This document shows, in pieces, positions 1 through 10,660 of a stretch of 64,000 nucleotides of DNA. The translations under genes were made by a program, and so were the position numbers. Each line of letters opens with the position of its first letter. The stretch's first letter is position 1. Source of the DNA: Cyclaneusma minus (taxonomy: Eukaryota > Ascomycota > Leotiomycetes > Marthamycetales > Marthamycetaceae); NCBI GenBank assembly GCA_037179335.1, contig JAKZHN010000003.1, forward strand, positions 1,488,001-1,552,000, in the 5' to 3' direction. Below the pieces are notes generated by a model. The model searched no databases, was not told the origin of the DNA, and saw only the letters and a list, made by a program, of their open reading frames with translations.

Positions 1-700
1 GTGATTGGAACAAACATGCCGAAATGGTTGATGGTGGTTTGTCCGTTACTACCAATACGCTTTGTCGAGAATTCTACGGAGTCCTGCACTCGCTGGCCCT
101 CCTCGCCATCTCAGACTACTACACTACACTCGTCACACTGCCCGCAGTCTCTCTGGCCCGATCGTCGGCGCTCTGCTTGGCCAGCAGAACGGTCGTCAGA
201 GAACGGTCGTCAGGTCACCATTGAGCACGCTTTCGAAGTGAAGCTCCAGGCCCCGCCGGTGAAGAACAAGGCGACTCCCAAATACAGGCACGGACGCAGA
301 TTGAAGAAGATCCTGCTGGTGGAAAGGAACTTGGAGGACAGCACGAGAGAGATTATGGAGAGGGTGGTTAGACTGCAGCTGACAAATGGCGCTAGACTGG
401 CAGGAGAAGCGGGAGTGGGATGAAGGATTTAGAGAGCTGGAAATTTTGGAGAGGGGTGCAGGAAAGAAGAAGAAGAATCTAAAGAGGAAACGTGGAGGGG
501 AGGAGAAGGAAACCGGAAAGGCGGAGCTTCAAGAGAAAAAGCCGAAGTTGGAACCGAAGCCGATGATGAAAAGGGAGGCATCAGGATTGGTGAGCGTTCT
601 GATGGAGTGTATTGCTGGGGATGAAGACTGGTTGGTGGGGAGAAGGAGATCGTCCAGGTGTATGACTGGAGGATGATCGAAGAGATCACGTGGGGGTTCT
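1..700 (+). other. Unassigned region with weak coding-like ORFs
   Basis: Two overlapping open frames run across here. One is open from the window edge to 423 and contains a basic segment around 220-400; the other, at 386-676, is Lys/Glu/Arg rich around 460-560. Neither resembles a family I know. The lysine-rich part could be the tail of a nuclear protein whose start lies before the window, or chance reading of purine-rich DNA. I would not annotate a gene here without transcript data. Confidence 0.2.
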
Positions 701-1394
701 AGCACAGTTGATTGAGGTAGAAGAGCTGACCGAGACTTTGAGATTCTGTTGATGGCGTTAGGCGTTCTTTTCAGAACAGCCCATGAGATTGGACAGGCTG
801 TTGTGACCCACCGAAACTAGGGCGGTAAAGTGCTGCAATTTCGAAGACAACCTCGCACCATTTTAGGACTTCGAGATATGAGATAGTCGGTCGGCGGCAA
901 AGTGATGTGGTGATTTCAAGGATTGGTCCCAGCCGATGCATGTTAGCTGCAAGACCTAGGAACTTGGACCAGAGAAGGAAGGTGGATATATACGACTAGA
1001 ATTAAGTCGACACGATCTGGAGTCTTGTAATCACGATCTCTCCATGTTTCGGGTCTCGAGTACGCCTGTTGTGAGTTTAAACCATTCGTGACACGTGCTT
1101 GATTGTGAAGCAGCGCCTCTTCTCCGTATCAGCCAGAGAAACAAACGCGGAAATTTTTACGAAAGTCGGCAGCAAACTACCACAAAGCTAATTGGATTTT
1201 TGACTCCAAGAACACGAACTCGGATCCAGAGGCGTGTCGAAAAGAAGTCGATCGGAGGTGAGCTCATGAGGAATCAATCACAACTGGACTTTTGATGGCA
1301 GATTCACTTGAAACACGTACTTGAACAGATTCCCTACAGTAATATCATCTCCGATTCTTCTACCTAATGTCAACTCTCCTCAATCCGCCCCAAA
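701..1394. other. Intergenic, nothing recognised
   Basis: About 700 bases without a convincing reading frame, RNA gene or repeat. Confidence 0.5.
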
Positions 1395-2012
1395 TTACAG
1401 ACCTGCCAATATCGGGTCCTTCATATCTGCGTGGACAGTGACCATCCGACCCCATTCTTCAAGCAACCTCCACATCTTCCCATACGGTTTCGAATGATCC
1501 CAGCGAACCACAGAAGCTCGATCCCCAATCACCACCAACATATCCACCTGGCGCGACAGTGCCGTATTGAGGTAGCGACTCTCCTTTAAAGAGGCAGAAA
1601 TGGTCTCCATCGAGATAACCATATCAAAGTAAATGACACGTGCCGTCCGCTGACTGAAGCTCTCGACCGTGGCGACCTCGATGTCTAGGCCAGTTCGACG
1701 CAGGAGTTCTTCGTAGAGACTCACCTGCGCTTTGTAAGGTGTAATGATCTTGGTATCGTCGGCATTCAAAGCATCGACACCTTTCCTGTCGAGCGCCTGC
1801 TTGAGATGGCGGAGTGTGACTTGCGCGGTGTGCAATTTGTATTGGGAGAAGGAATTCGGAGCCACACATGACTGTGAGCCAGGGACATGCAGAATTATTG
1901 GGTACACCATGTTCCTTGGTGATGGTCTTGCGCCGAGTCGCGACGTCACGAATCTTTTGTAGGCAAAGGCGAGGGGGTGGTCGGGTAGCTTCAAGCCGGG
2001 ATTGGGGTCCAT
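1395..2012 (-). pseudogene. C-terminal fragment of an SF1 (Upf1/DNA2-NAM7-like, AAA_12) helicase
   Basis: The 205-residue frame carries the second RecA-like domain of superfamily 1 helicases. It has an ITPYKAQ segment, a VATVESFSQR block (motif V-like, where families usually read TVDSFQG), and an SRYLNTALSRQVDMLVVIGD block (motif VI region, families read NVALTRAR). The N-terminal helicase domain with the Walker A lysine and the DEAD-type acid is not found upstream on this strand, where only a Ser/Thr/Arg-rich frame (1991-2404) exists. I read this as a truncated relic of a fungal helicase. A short genuine gene fused to the low-complexity upstream exon is possible but less likely, since the ATPase half is missing. 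Confidence 0.55.
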
Positions 2013-2404
2013 TGGCCCGGCTCCGTAGAGCTGGGGATGTTGCCGCTCTGCTTGCTCTTCATACTGAGCTTCGGCCTCTGCCGGAGGGTCGTCGTGGTCT
2101 GAAATTCGCCCGCTCCTCTGTGGGGGTGAGCCTCGCTCTTCTTGCTCGTTGGGAGGATGGACCTCGACCGCAAGGCCGTGGTTTGGAATTGGTCCATCAC
2201 ACTGGGCGGATAGGACTCGTTCTTCTTGCTCGTCATCTTGGTTCCACTGCTGATCCTGCTGGTTATGTAGCCTTTGGAGTTGTCAGCACCGAGTCTTACC
2301 TTTGAAGACAGGAACTTACGCCGAAATTGACCGAACCCGCTGACAAGCTGGGAGTCCACGCGCTGGGAACGACATCGTGCCTTTTCTGAGGGATGGCTAC
2401 CCAA

Positions 2405-2967
2405 TGCTTGTTGTAGAAGCTTGTTGGGTGCGGAAAATGGGGACCGAAAATTTCGCTTCGGATGTAGAGGTGGGGGTGGATGTGTGTGGTCAGGGTGGAT
2501 GTTGTGGGGGATTGTGGAAGATGTGGGAAGGCAGCTTGAATTTAAGAGCGTCGCGTCGCGCTAAAGATTTGCGGCTAGATGTTAGCCCCGAGAAGACCAA
2601 GGGGGTAAGCCACTTGACCACACTGTCACTATGTTACAGCTTTATTACTCTTTGCGGGACGAATTGACATATTACGTGGCTGTCTCAAGGCTGGATCCTT
2701 CTATCTTGGTAATATGATTGAAATGAGACAAAGCAGTCACTTTCCTTCCCTCTAAATAAAGCCGGCCCTTGACTGACCAATACCTTTCAAATAATCCCGT
2801 CAAAGTTATCTCAGCCACGGACTGCAGTTTTCGGTTATGGAATGGGAGATAAGGAGTCAAGATTAAAGTTTTTCTTTTGCTAAGTGTCTAGCTGCATCTC
2901 CATACTTCATATGACCGTGCTTACGGCCTCGGAGAACAGTCTCCTGTAGTCGATCCGTCGCCAGAGA
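2405..2967. other. Intergenic, nothing recognised
   Basis: No supported gene. Small open frames on both strands look random. Confidence 0.45.
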
Positions 2968-3134
2968 CTAGGGTGTCTCACCAATGGTGTGCTTGGAGCG
3001 GTTGGTAGTTTCCATGGTGGGAGGAGCAGTGTCGTAGTCCGAGACGCCGTTGTTGCCGGAGTACTTGGCGGTGGTTGCGATGTCAGGGAAGTTGGAGGGG
3101 CCAGCAGACACATCGTTACGTTCGGAAACCAAGC
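2968..3134 (-). pseudogene. Unidentified C-terminal exon fragment
   Basis: On the minus strand a frame of about 55 codons ends at a TAG at 2968-2970. Its codon use is gene-like: it encodes a hydrophilic tail with NDVSAGPSNFPDI and ending KHTIGETP. An in-frame TGA lies just upstream, so it looks like an exon left from a decayed gene. The family is not recognised. Confidence 0.25.
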
Positions 3135-3431
3135 GTCACTCGTGGTCGACGGCTAGAACACATTGTCCATGACTATGACACTATCAGGAAGCGTGAATAT
3201 GTGACGCGGCTACGTGGATTCCCTACGATTAGTTGTCAATTGGTCTCCACTGCTTAGTACCTTTTGATTTCCAGCGTCATGCAGTTCATCTCTCATCCCC
3301 GTTTCCAAGATCATTATAAGCAGTCGCGATCCCTCCCTCGTTTCATACTTCTCCATTGATACTGGAACCAGACTTAGAGGGCTCCTTTTCCCTCGAACAT
3401 AGGCACTTTTAAACCTTTCGAGCTAGATACA

Positions 3432-4603
3432 ATGTTCGACAACCTGTCTTACCAGGACGAGAGCATCCTCGGAATCGATGCATTGCAAATCGAGAAACGC
3501 TATGGCGAGGAGCGTGCCAAACGACTTCGAGAAGATGCCAATGACCAGTTCATCGACATCTCTCGCTCAGACAAATATCTTCATTTCCTGGACGATCCAT
3601 GGGTAGACCCTGCCACGGTGAAGGATGCAAAGACCATGTTTCCCTCCGACCGCTGCTAATTGCTGATTCTCGGCGCCGGCTGGGGAGGCCTACTGTACGC
3701 GGTCCGCATGATCGAGTGAGGAATCCGCGCTGAGGATATCCGCATCGTTGATCCGGCGGGGGGTTTTGGTGGGACGTGGTACTGGAATCGGTATCCGGGA
3801 CTTGCGTGTGATATTGAGAGCTATCTGTATCTTCCGCTGCTGGAGAAAACGGGGTATGTTCCAAAACATCGCTATGCCCATGGAGAGGAGATTAGCAAGT
3901 ATGCTGAGCTTGCGGCGGAGAAATGGGGAGTTGTTGGAAGTGCGGGGTTTCAGACGAGAGCTGAGAAGCTGGTGTGGGATGAGGGTGGCCACATGAAGGA
4001 GTGGCAGGCTGAGCTTGTCCAGGAGCGTAAAGGGGAGGTCGAACAGAAACTTAGTGTGAAGGCTCAGTTTGTGGTTACGGTGAATGGTGTGCTTAGCTGG
4101 CCTAAGCTACCAGGCATTCCGGGGATCTTGGACTACCAGGGGGAGATGTTTCATACTTCTCGCTGGAACTATGAAGTCACTGGAGGATTTCCAGAGAGCC
4201 CAAGCCTCACGAAGCTGAAGAACAAGCGAGTGGCTGTTATTGGCACTGGAGCAACAGCCATCCAAGCCATCCCCAGTCTGGCCACTTGGGCCAAGCACCA
4301 ACGAACACCATTCAGGTCGATCACCGTGGCCAGAGAGAGACTGATCCCGAGTGGTTTCGCCAGAACGTGGCAACGTCGAAGGGATGGCAGCGAGAAAGCC
4401 AACGCAACTTCCACCAGCATTTCACCACCGGTGAACAACTCAAGGTCAACCTAGTTGACGAGGGGTGGACCCATGCCATCGGGATGGTCGTAGTAGCAGG
4501 CAATCCCGTTGGTCCTAAGTCAATGGAAGAGCTCCCGGCGTACATGAAAGCACTCCATACCATCGACCTCCCACGTGTGAAAGCATTGCGTACTTTAGTA
4601 TAG
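3432..4603 (+). pseudogene. Baeyer-Villiger flavin monooxygenase, broken
   Basis: The reading frame follows a fungal Baeyer-Villiger monooxygenase (FAD- and NADPH-dependent; converts ketones to esters or lactones) from the start at 3432. Visible are the FAD Rossmann motif LGAGWGGL, the GGTWYWNRYPG block, the family fingerprint YQGEMFHTSRW and the second Rossmann motif VIGTGATAIQ. The frame has in-frame stops at 3657-3659 (TAA) and 3717-3719 (TGA). It then shifts around 4311-4316, where a few residues before the QRTP motif also appear deleted. It continues in the new frame through the HHFTTGEQ-like region and stops at 4601-4603, well short of the usual 550-650 residues. The gene is dead and lacks its C-terminal part. 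It is the first of several broken tailoring-type oxidoreductases in the window. Confidence 0.85.
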
Positions 4604-5023
4604 ACAGATGGTAAATAGCACACTTACTCGGCTTCATAACTTATTAGGAGATATCACAGAGAAGACGAATTGGCGCCCTTTGGGAAACGGTTCTCAGAAG
4701 TCGAAGCTCAGTTCAGGGAGGAGAAAATACATAGAGGATTTTCCGCTGACTAACAAATTACATAATCACACAATGCACTCGGAATTACGTGCACTAGCTG
4801 AAGTCTTAGCGTAGCGGTCAGCGTCCGACGACAATCAACAAAATTCAACACACTTCGAACATGTTGTCGACATCCACTCCGTGTCGAATGTCAGCAGCGG
4901 CGCATCTCCGTCGCGGAGATGTTGCTCTAGATGCCCCTACGCGCTGATTTATCGCAGTTTGACAAGCCTCTGTACCTGACTTGCCCGCCCGCCCGACCAA
5001 TATTGGATCTTCTCACCGCAACA
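4604..5023. other. Intergenic, upstream of TRK gene
   Basis: About 420 bases. It holds the probable 5' leader of the TRK transporter gene. An in-frame ATG at 4931 would extend that protein by 31 residues unlike the family. Confidence 0.5.
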
Positions 5024-7195
5024 ATGGCATTCACGCAACGAATCCGGAGCCTTGGACAATACCTCCCGCCGCTCAACTTCATTACGATCCACTACCTCTA
5101 CTTCATTGGATCATGTTTGCTCTCGTCCCTCATCTTCTGGGGCTCGTCCACTCCCGCCCGCAGCATATCCTACACAGACAGCCTCTTCCTGGTGGTGTCG
5201 GCAATGACTGAGGCTGGACTGAATACCGTCAATCTGAGCTCTATCAATACCTTCCAGCAGGTTATCCTCTTCTTGCACATCATCTTCGGGAGCGCCATCT
5301 TCGTCAGCGCCTTTGTCGTCCATTTCCGTCTGAAGGCATTCGAGTCGCGGTTTCGACATATCATCGAGGCGGAAAAGGAGCGGCGCAAACCGTCTGGTCG
5401 CACCCTGAGCTTCTCACGCTCGTTCTCTCGTGGTAGGAGTACTGCGACTGGCCTTCTTGGAAGCCGGATCGATGGCCCACCGAACGGTACGGCGTCCGCG
5501 ACGAATGTGGCGATGAACGAGGCGCCCGAGAAACATGAGAACGCGAGGCTCGAGGCAACGTCTGATGTTGGCCAAACGCAGTCTGAAGCAGAAGATGCTG
5601 CGGAAAAGACTCGAGGCTCTGCTGATGAAGGACAAGATAAAATCGAATTGGCTCCGCGCAAACCCGAAGCTGGTGACCCAGAAAACAATCACATAGCTTT
5701 TGTGGAGGACAATGGTCCTAATGTCGTCACTCGACGACACCCTCGGGTCCTCACTTTTGCTGGTGTTGGTGCTTCGCCCGTCGGACAGGCGTACCGCAGA
5801 CCTTCAACTTCGGCACAGCCTCAACCCGGTTCTACTGGTGCAAGTGGGGAACGACCCAGGTCAAGTCAATTGTCAGAAGGCGGTCATCATCTTCTGAGCT
5901 TCCTCGACGACGCTGTGACCGGTCGTAACGGTCAGTTCCATGGGCTATCACGTGAGCAAAGGGAACACTTAGGGGGCGTGGAGTACAGGGCGATCCTGTT
6001 ACTAGGCTGGATCGTCCCGATCTATCTCATTGCATGGCAGCTACTGGCGGCCTTGGGTCTTGGTGCCTACATGGCCCATAGCAAAGCTCAAGTGGCAGGT
6101 CTGAATGCAGTCAATCCATGGTGGCTTGGGATTTTCAACGCTGCATCCGCCTTCAACAATTCCGGAATGTCGCTGTTGGATGCCAACATGATCCCATTTC
6201 AGACATCTCCTTACACGCTCATCACCATGGGGATCCTCATCTTGGCAGGAAATACGGCATATCCCATATTCCTACGACTGATCTTGTGGACTCTGTATCG
6301 CCTCGTGCCAGATAATGAAGCGTGGGCTCCTTGGAAGGCGACGCTCCACTTCACGCTCCAGTATCCACGCCGTGTATACACCAACCTCTTTCCCTCAGAA
6401 GCAACTTGGTGGCTCTTCGCCTCACTAGTTGCCCTCAACTGCACTGACTGGATCGCTTTCGAGCTTCTGAATATCGGCAACTCAGCAACCGAAGCCATTC
6501 CAGCCAATTATCGAGTTCTGGATGGGCTGTTCCAAGCCGTGGCTGTCCGTTCGGGAGGATTTTACGTTATCGCGATTCCGAGCTTGCGTATCGGGTTGCA
6601 AGTTCTCTATGTGCTCATGATGTACATCAGTGCATTTCCCGTGACGATCACGATGCGAAACTCGAACGTCTACGAAGAGAGATCTCTCGGCATCTATGCC
6701 GATGACCCAGCCGAAAAGGACGATCCTGAGCTTAATGCCGTTCGCAAAGTCACTCAGCGTATCATGGGCCGGTCTGTCGAAAGCGGCCGCGGTTACTTCG
6801 TTCAGCAACAACTACGCAGCCAACTCGCCCACGACCTATGGTGGCTTATGCTTTCCATCCTCTTGATCACATGCATCGAGGTGGGGAACTTCGATCGTGA
6901 TCCTATCACATACAGTGTGTTCAACGTTGCGTTCGAGGTCGTCAGCGGCTATGGGACTGTGGGGATCTCTACGGGACTACCAAATGAGGCATACAGCTTC
7001 TGTGGCGGCTGGCATATTGCGAGCAAGCTTATCTTGTGTGCGGTCATGCTTAGGGGAAGGCATAGGGGTCTGCCGGTGGCGATTGATAGGGCTATTGTGC
7101 TGCCGGGGGAACATACTGGGAGGAAAGAGGAAGAGGATTGGGAACTGAAGAGGGAGAAGAGTCGGTCGAGGATTGACTTGGGCGAGATGGTGTGA
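5024..7195 (+). CDS. trk: TRK-family potassium uptake transporter
   Basis: Plasma-membrane potassium transporter of the fungal TRK/TrkH family, driving K+ uptake. The single-exon frame encodes 723 residues from 5024. The four membrane-pore-membrane repeats are all visible: TEAGLNTV near residue 61, FNNSGMS near 378, VRSGGF near 508, and GYGTVGIS near 642. These are the four selectivity-filter segments. A long hydrophilic loop (about 120-320), with Arg/Ser-rich and acidic stretches, separates repeats 1 and 2, as in other fungal members. I prefer the ATG at 5024: it has a CAACAATGG context and leaves the usual short N-terminus before the PPLNFITIHYLYF segment. The upstream in-frame ATG at 4931 is an alternative. 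No damage is seen, which contrasts with the broken gene before it. Confidence 0.93.
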   Translation: MAFTQRIRSLGQYLPPLNFITIHYLYFIGSCLLSSLIFWGSSTPARSISYTDSLFLVVSAMTEAGLNTVNLSSINTFQQVILFLHIIFGSAIFVSAFVVHFRLKAFESRFRHIIEAEKERRKPSGRTLSFSRSFSRGRSTATGLLGSRIDGPPNGTASATNVAMNEAPEKHENARLEATSDVGQTQSEAEDAAEKTRGSADEGQDKIELAPRKPEAGDPENNHIAFVEDNGPNVVTRRHPRVLTFAGVGASPVGQAYRRPSTSAQPQPGSTGASGERPRSSQLSEGGHHLLSFLDDAVTGRNGQFHGLSREQREHLGGVEYRAILLLGWIVPIYLIAWQLLAALGLGAYMAHSKAQVAGLNAVNPWWLGIFNAASAFNNSGMSLLDANMIPFQTSPYTLITMGILILAGNTAYPIFLRLILWTLYRLVPDNEAWAPWKATLHFTLQYPRRVYTNLFPSEATWWLFASLVALNCTDWIAFELLNIGNSATEAIPANYRVLDGLFQAVAVRSGGFYVIAIPSLRIGLQVLYVLMMYISAFPVTITMRNSNVYEERSLGIYADDPAEKDDPELNAVRKVTQRIMGRSVESGRGYFVQQQLRSQLAHDLWWLMLSILLITCIEVGNFDRDPITYSVFNVAFEVVSGYGTVGISTGLPNEAYSFCGGWHIASKLILCAVMLRGRHRGLPVAIDRAIVLPGEHTGRKEEEDWELKREKSRSRIDLGEMV

Positions 7196-8037
7196 TGGAG
7201 TTTCGTTACTTGAGATACCCACGAATAAATCACGGAATTATGACCACAGTTGCATTGTTACCCCAGGCAGGCACAGGTTGCCTGAGCTGTCGTCATCAAG
7301 GACCATGGTTTTAACATGCGAACAATGCAGATTGACTCGGACAACCTTGGCCGGCTCTCTGGCCACCAGCCCTACTTTGTGATTGGTATCTCACGAACCG
7401 TTCTCTTGAGTCACAATGAACTGTGACCAACCAACTGTGCGCAGTGGCTCCCCTGACAGGCTTGGGTGGCCAACGAATACCTCGCACGTAGCAGAAGGAT
7501 CTTAACCCCTGGGTCCAGGCTCTCCGTCACGGCGAGACTCGGCCGCGGAGAAGATACAGTGGGAGGGAAAAAGTCTGAATACGGCCTATAGTCTCCGAAT
7601 GATTGCGAATATCCCAGATAACCAGAAATATTCCCAGTGACTAGAAATATGCCAGGTGCTTGGAAATATCCCAAGTAATCTGGGGTATTCCAAGTTATTG
7701 GGGATATTCCTGGTTATTTAGAATATTTACAATTATTCGAATATTGTAGACCGTATTCAGACCTTTTCCCTCACACTGTACTGGATGTTGCAGGGGCTAA
7801 CTTTGTCATAGATTCATCACGTGCGGGGTGGTCCATAGTTGCCTAATGGTCCCCGAGTTGCAGCTAACATGGAGTATGGTGACCAACACATTAGGGACCG
7901 TGCAGTTGACTCCAAGGTCGCCTCGCCGAGGCAATGCCTTCCCCAGATCTCTTTCCGAGTCCAAAGTCCAAACATTCCAAGCTTCTGTTTGAAAAGCTAT
8001 CGAGACCCGTTGCATAGGCGGAATTCTTCAACCAACA
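7196..8037. other. Intergenic with a short repeat tract
   Basis: Non-coding stretch between the TRK gene and the GST gene. Apart from the 7607-7746 repeat I see nothing certain in it. Confidence 0.5.
7607..7746. repeat. Imperfect 17-21 bp minisatellite
   Basis: Seven to eight diverged units, each starting with a G(A)ATAT core followed by TCCC or TCCA and a GTnAyy tail. Unit starts are near 7607, 7625, 7644, 7663, 7684, 7701, 7721 and 7739. The units drift from C-rich to T-rich along the array. Function unknown. Confidence 0.7.
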
Positions 8038-8946
8038 ATGAAACCCCTCACGCTATATTGGGGTGGTGAGTTACCTCGTCGCTGAAATTCGGCATTCGGC
8101 CGGTGCTAATTTTCCCCAGCTTGCTGTCGCAACGGCATGAAAGCTCTCGTCATTCTCGAGGAGCTGGGTGTGCCGTACGAAACTACTTGGGTCAGCTACC
8201 ACAGAGGTTGCTTCGAGCTTACAGTGTTCTACGATGAGCTCAAGGAAGAGCCTTACACCAATATCAATCCGAACGGACGACTTCCAGGTAAGACGAGCCC
8301 AAGATTCTCCAACCGACGTGAGAAGAGGTACTGGAAGCTAACAATGAGATGTATGCAGCTATCCACGATCCAAACACTGGGGTCACTTTGTGGGAGTCTG
8401 GAGCTATTGTTTATTATTTGATCGATCAGTATGATAAGGAGCAGAAACTCACATACACCACTGTGCCCGAGAAATATCTCTTGCAGCAGTACTCGTACTT
8501 TCAAGCTTCGGGCCAAGATCCTTCTTTCGAGCAGGCTAGAGAGTAAGTACTTCTCCATCTCCAATCTTCATCATCTCCATCCTCTCCATCAGAAGTTCTG
8601 ACGCTTCTCGCACAGGTTCAACCACTTCCACCGCGAGAGGCTTGAATCTGCCATCACTCACTTTGTCAACGAAGTGAGCCGTATCGCCGGTGTGTTGGAC
8701 AAGATTCTTGAGGGCCGCGAGTGGCTGGTTAGTGATAAATGCACGTATGCTGATCTGAGCTTCGTGATGTGGAATGTTTCTATTGTGCATGCATGTGGGG
8801 TAAAGGGTGCGCCGGTTGGGTTTGAGATGGAGAAGTATCCTAATTTTAAAAGCTGGCAGGCTAGGATGGTGGCGAGGCCTAGCGTGAAGAAGGTCTTGGA
8901 GAACAAGTTGCGGGTGAGTATTAGCTCTCCGGGAACTTTGGAATAG
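8038..8946 (+). CDS. Glutathione S-transferase, four exons
   Basis: Cytosolic glutathione S-transferase of the fungal Ure2p/GTT-like type, conjugating glutathione to electrophiles. Exons are 8038-8065, 8120-8287, 8359-8542 and 8616-8946. The introns have GTGAGT, GTAAGA and GTAAGT donors and AG acceptors, and the frame is maintained to give 236 residues. Visible are the N-terminal thioredoxin-like fold (MKPLTLYWG, then VILEELGVPYE), the INPNGRLPAI loop with the cis-proline, the glutathione-binding LWESGAI segment, and the all-helical C-terminal domain. A short insertion of about 10 residues precedes ELKEEPY compared with the usual family spacing. The catalytic Ser or Tyr normally near the N-terminus is replaced by an ACCRNG segment, so substrate chemistry is uncertain. 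GSTs are common in fungal metabolite clusters, and this one borders the terpene-cyclase region. Confidence 0.9.
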
Positions 8947-9208
8947 TTACAATGGGTTGTAAGTCATGTGGATACGGGACGTGAATCCCAATGTTCAAGC
9001 CTCAGGGCCATCGAAGGTTGTTGCTTCTTCTGCAAGGAGATTCTCTACTCTTCTCATCATATGAAAGTGACCGGTGCGTGGCCCTGAAGTACCCGTCTTT
9101 CATGGGACCAATGACTAATGATTCCGGAATTTCTCAAAATATCATTCGAACTGGAAAGAATAGAGATCTCTATTGCGGAACGCCTACCGACCTTTACCTC
9201 ATTGATAC

Positions 9209-10580
9209 TCATTTCAACCGACTAGCAAGATCCTTTGCCACATACACTTGCCCAAACAAGTCCGTAACATTGATGAAAAGCTTCAAATGTTCCATCATCC
9301 CTGCATCAATCTCCTTTTCTAGCCTGGAGGCAGCAAGACCCAGGCATTCCCGCTCGTACTGAGCAATTTCTAGAAGCTTTTCCTTTGCGGCTTCACGTTG
9401 CAGAAGCCAGTGCTCGCTGCTCATCTCCTCGCATACGCTCAGTCCACCCAGAGCATAAAACTCAGGGAAATTGAGCGAGTCGAGGTTGTTCTCATCGGCA
9501 TCTCTGACAGCAGAGCCGTAGTCGTTGTACATGCGACACATTGTGGCTAGATGGTGAGCTACATCGGCAGCCAAGTATGACTGCATTACGCCTGAAAATG
9601 CAGGAAGGTCTCGATCCAAGGTGTTCGAGCTCTTGGCCTGGCTCTTTGATACCATAGAGGTGTAGAAAACAAATGAGTGGGGGCAGCTGGTGTGATTTGC
9701 TGAGATTCCCCGCACCGAGGTGTGGAAATCGTAGTCGTGTGACTTGAACAGAGTGGGTGATGATGTTGGCGCGCTAGACTGCCGCTGGGATGCGAGAAGA
9801 GCGTTGTCCTGGCTTTGCTGAAGATGTGCCAGCGGGAAAGCAGCCAACTCGTGGCGAAGTCGGGCTTGATCTTCTGGATGGAAATTCATGGCTTTCGCGC
9901 GACCGAGAACGTAGTTGACGAATTTAGTCAGGACTTTTTCACCTCGTCAACTGGGTCTTGCTTGTCACAGCTGACGTTGTTGGCACCATTTGTGCATTCT
10001 TTGTTGGAAAGCTCTTGAGCTTTTGTTGACGGCAAACCGTACCATTGATATTGCAAGCCATTGACTTCATTGACCCGAGCTGTTGGAAGACAGATATCAG
10101 TGATGAGGGCCTTGATGAGAGGGAGCTCAGATGTGAACTCTCGCCCAACGACTTCCATGTACTCATCGGCTTGGTAGTTCAGCATCGAAACCACGAGCAT
10201 TTCCCGCAAGATGTCCACATTGAAAAATTTTCCCGATAAAATGTTATTGCAAGCAACCCAAATGAACGGCATATACTCCAGGTATTTGTACTCTGTCATG
10301 CCTCGTCATGGGAAAATATTAAGCTTGATGCTTCGAAGACGCGGGAGGAAACATATGACTCTCTACCAGTGATGACTTGAGCTTTGTCTTGATATTTTCT
10401 TGCTCTGCAAAGAGTGGTAGCCGTGAAAAGAATCCTGGAAGCTCAGCCAGAGCTTTTGGCGAAGGAGTCATTTGTATTCGCATTGCGTCGTTCCATGTGG
10501 TCGGTATGACTTGCGCTTTCAAAGCAGCCAGGCAATAAGCTTCTGAGAGTATAGCTAATGACAGATCACTAGAGTGTCTA
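9209..10580 (-). pseudogene. Diterpene cyclase (CPS/KS type), C-terminal class I half only, broken
   Basis: The minus strand encodes the class I (kaurene-synthase-like) half of a fungal bifunctional labdane-type diterpene cyclase. In order from the gene's 5' side come the SEAYCLAALKA helix (near 10540), PSPKALAELPGFFSRLPLF, YLEYMPFIWVACNN, the metal-binding NYQADEYME (Asp-rich motif, DEYME form), and the second metal motif NDYGSAVRDADE inside CRMYNDYGS, followed by the usual C-terminus ending at 9209. Known proteins are about 950 residues with an N-terminal class II domain (DxDD). That half is absent, and a P450 gene starts only about 80 bases upstream. The frame is also broken: a shift near 10350, a TGA near 10311 and a shift near 9930. 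Its position among P450s and a methyltransferase points to a former diterpenoid cluster. Confidence 0.85.
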
Positions 10581-10660
10581 ACGCCGATGTTTGTTTGTGC
10601 CCCTCGGCTTTTTTCACGTCTCGCCCAGCCAGATACAAGTTCCGAGTGGTCAGGGCGGCT

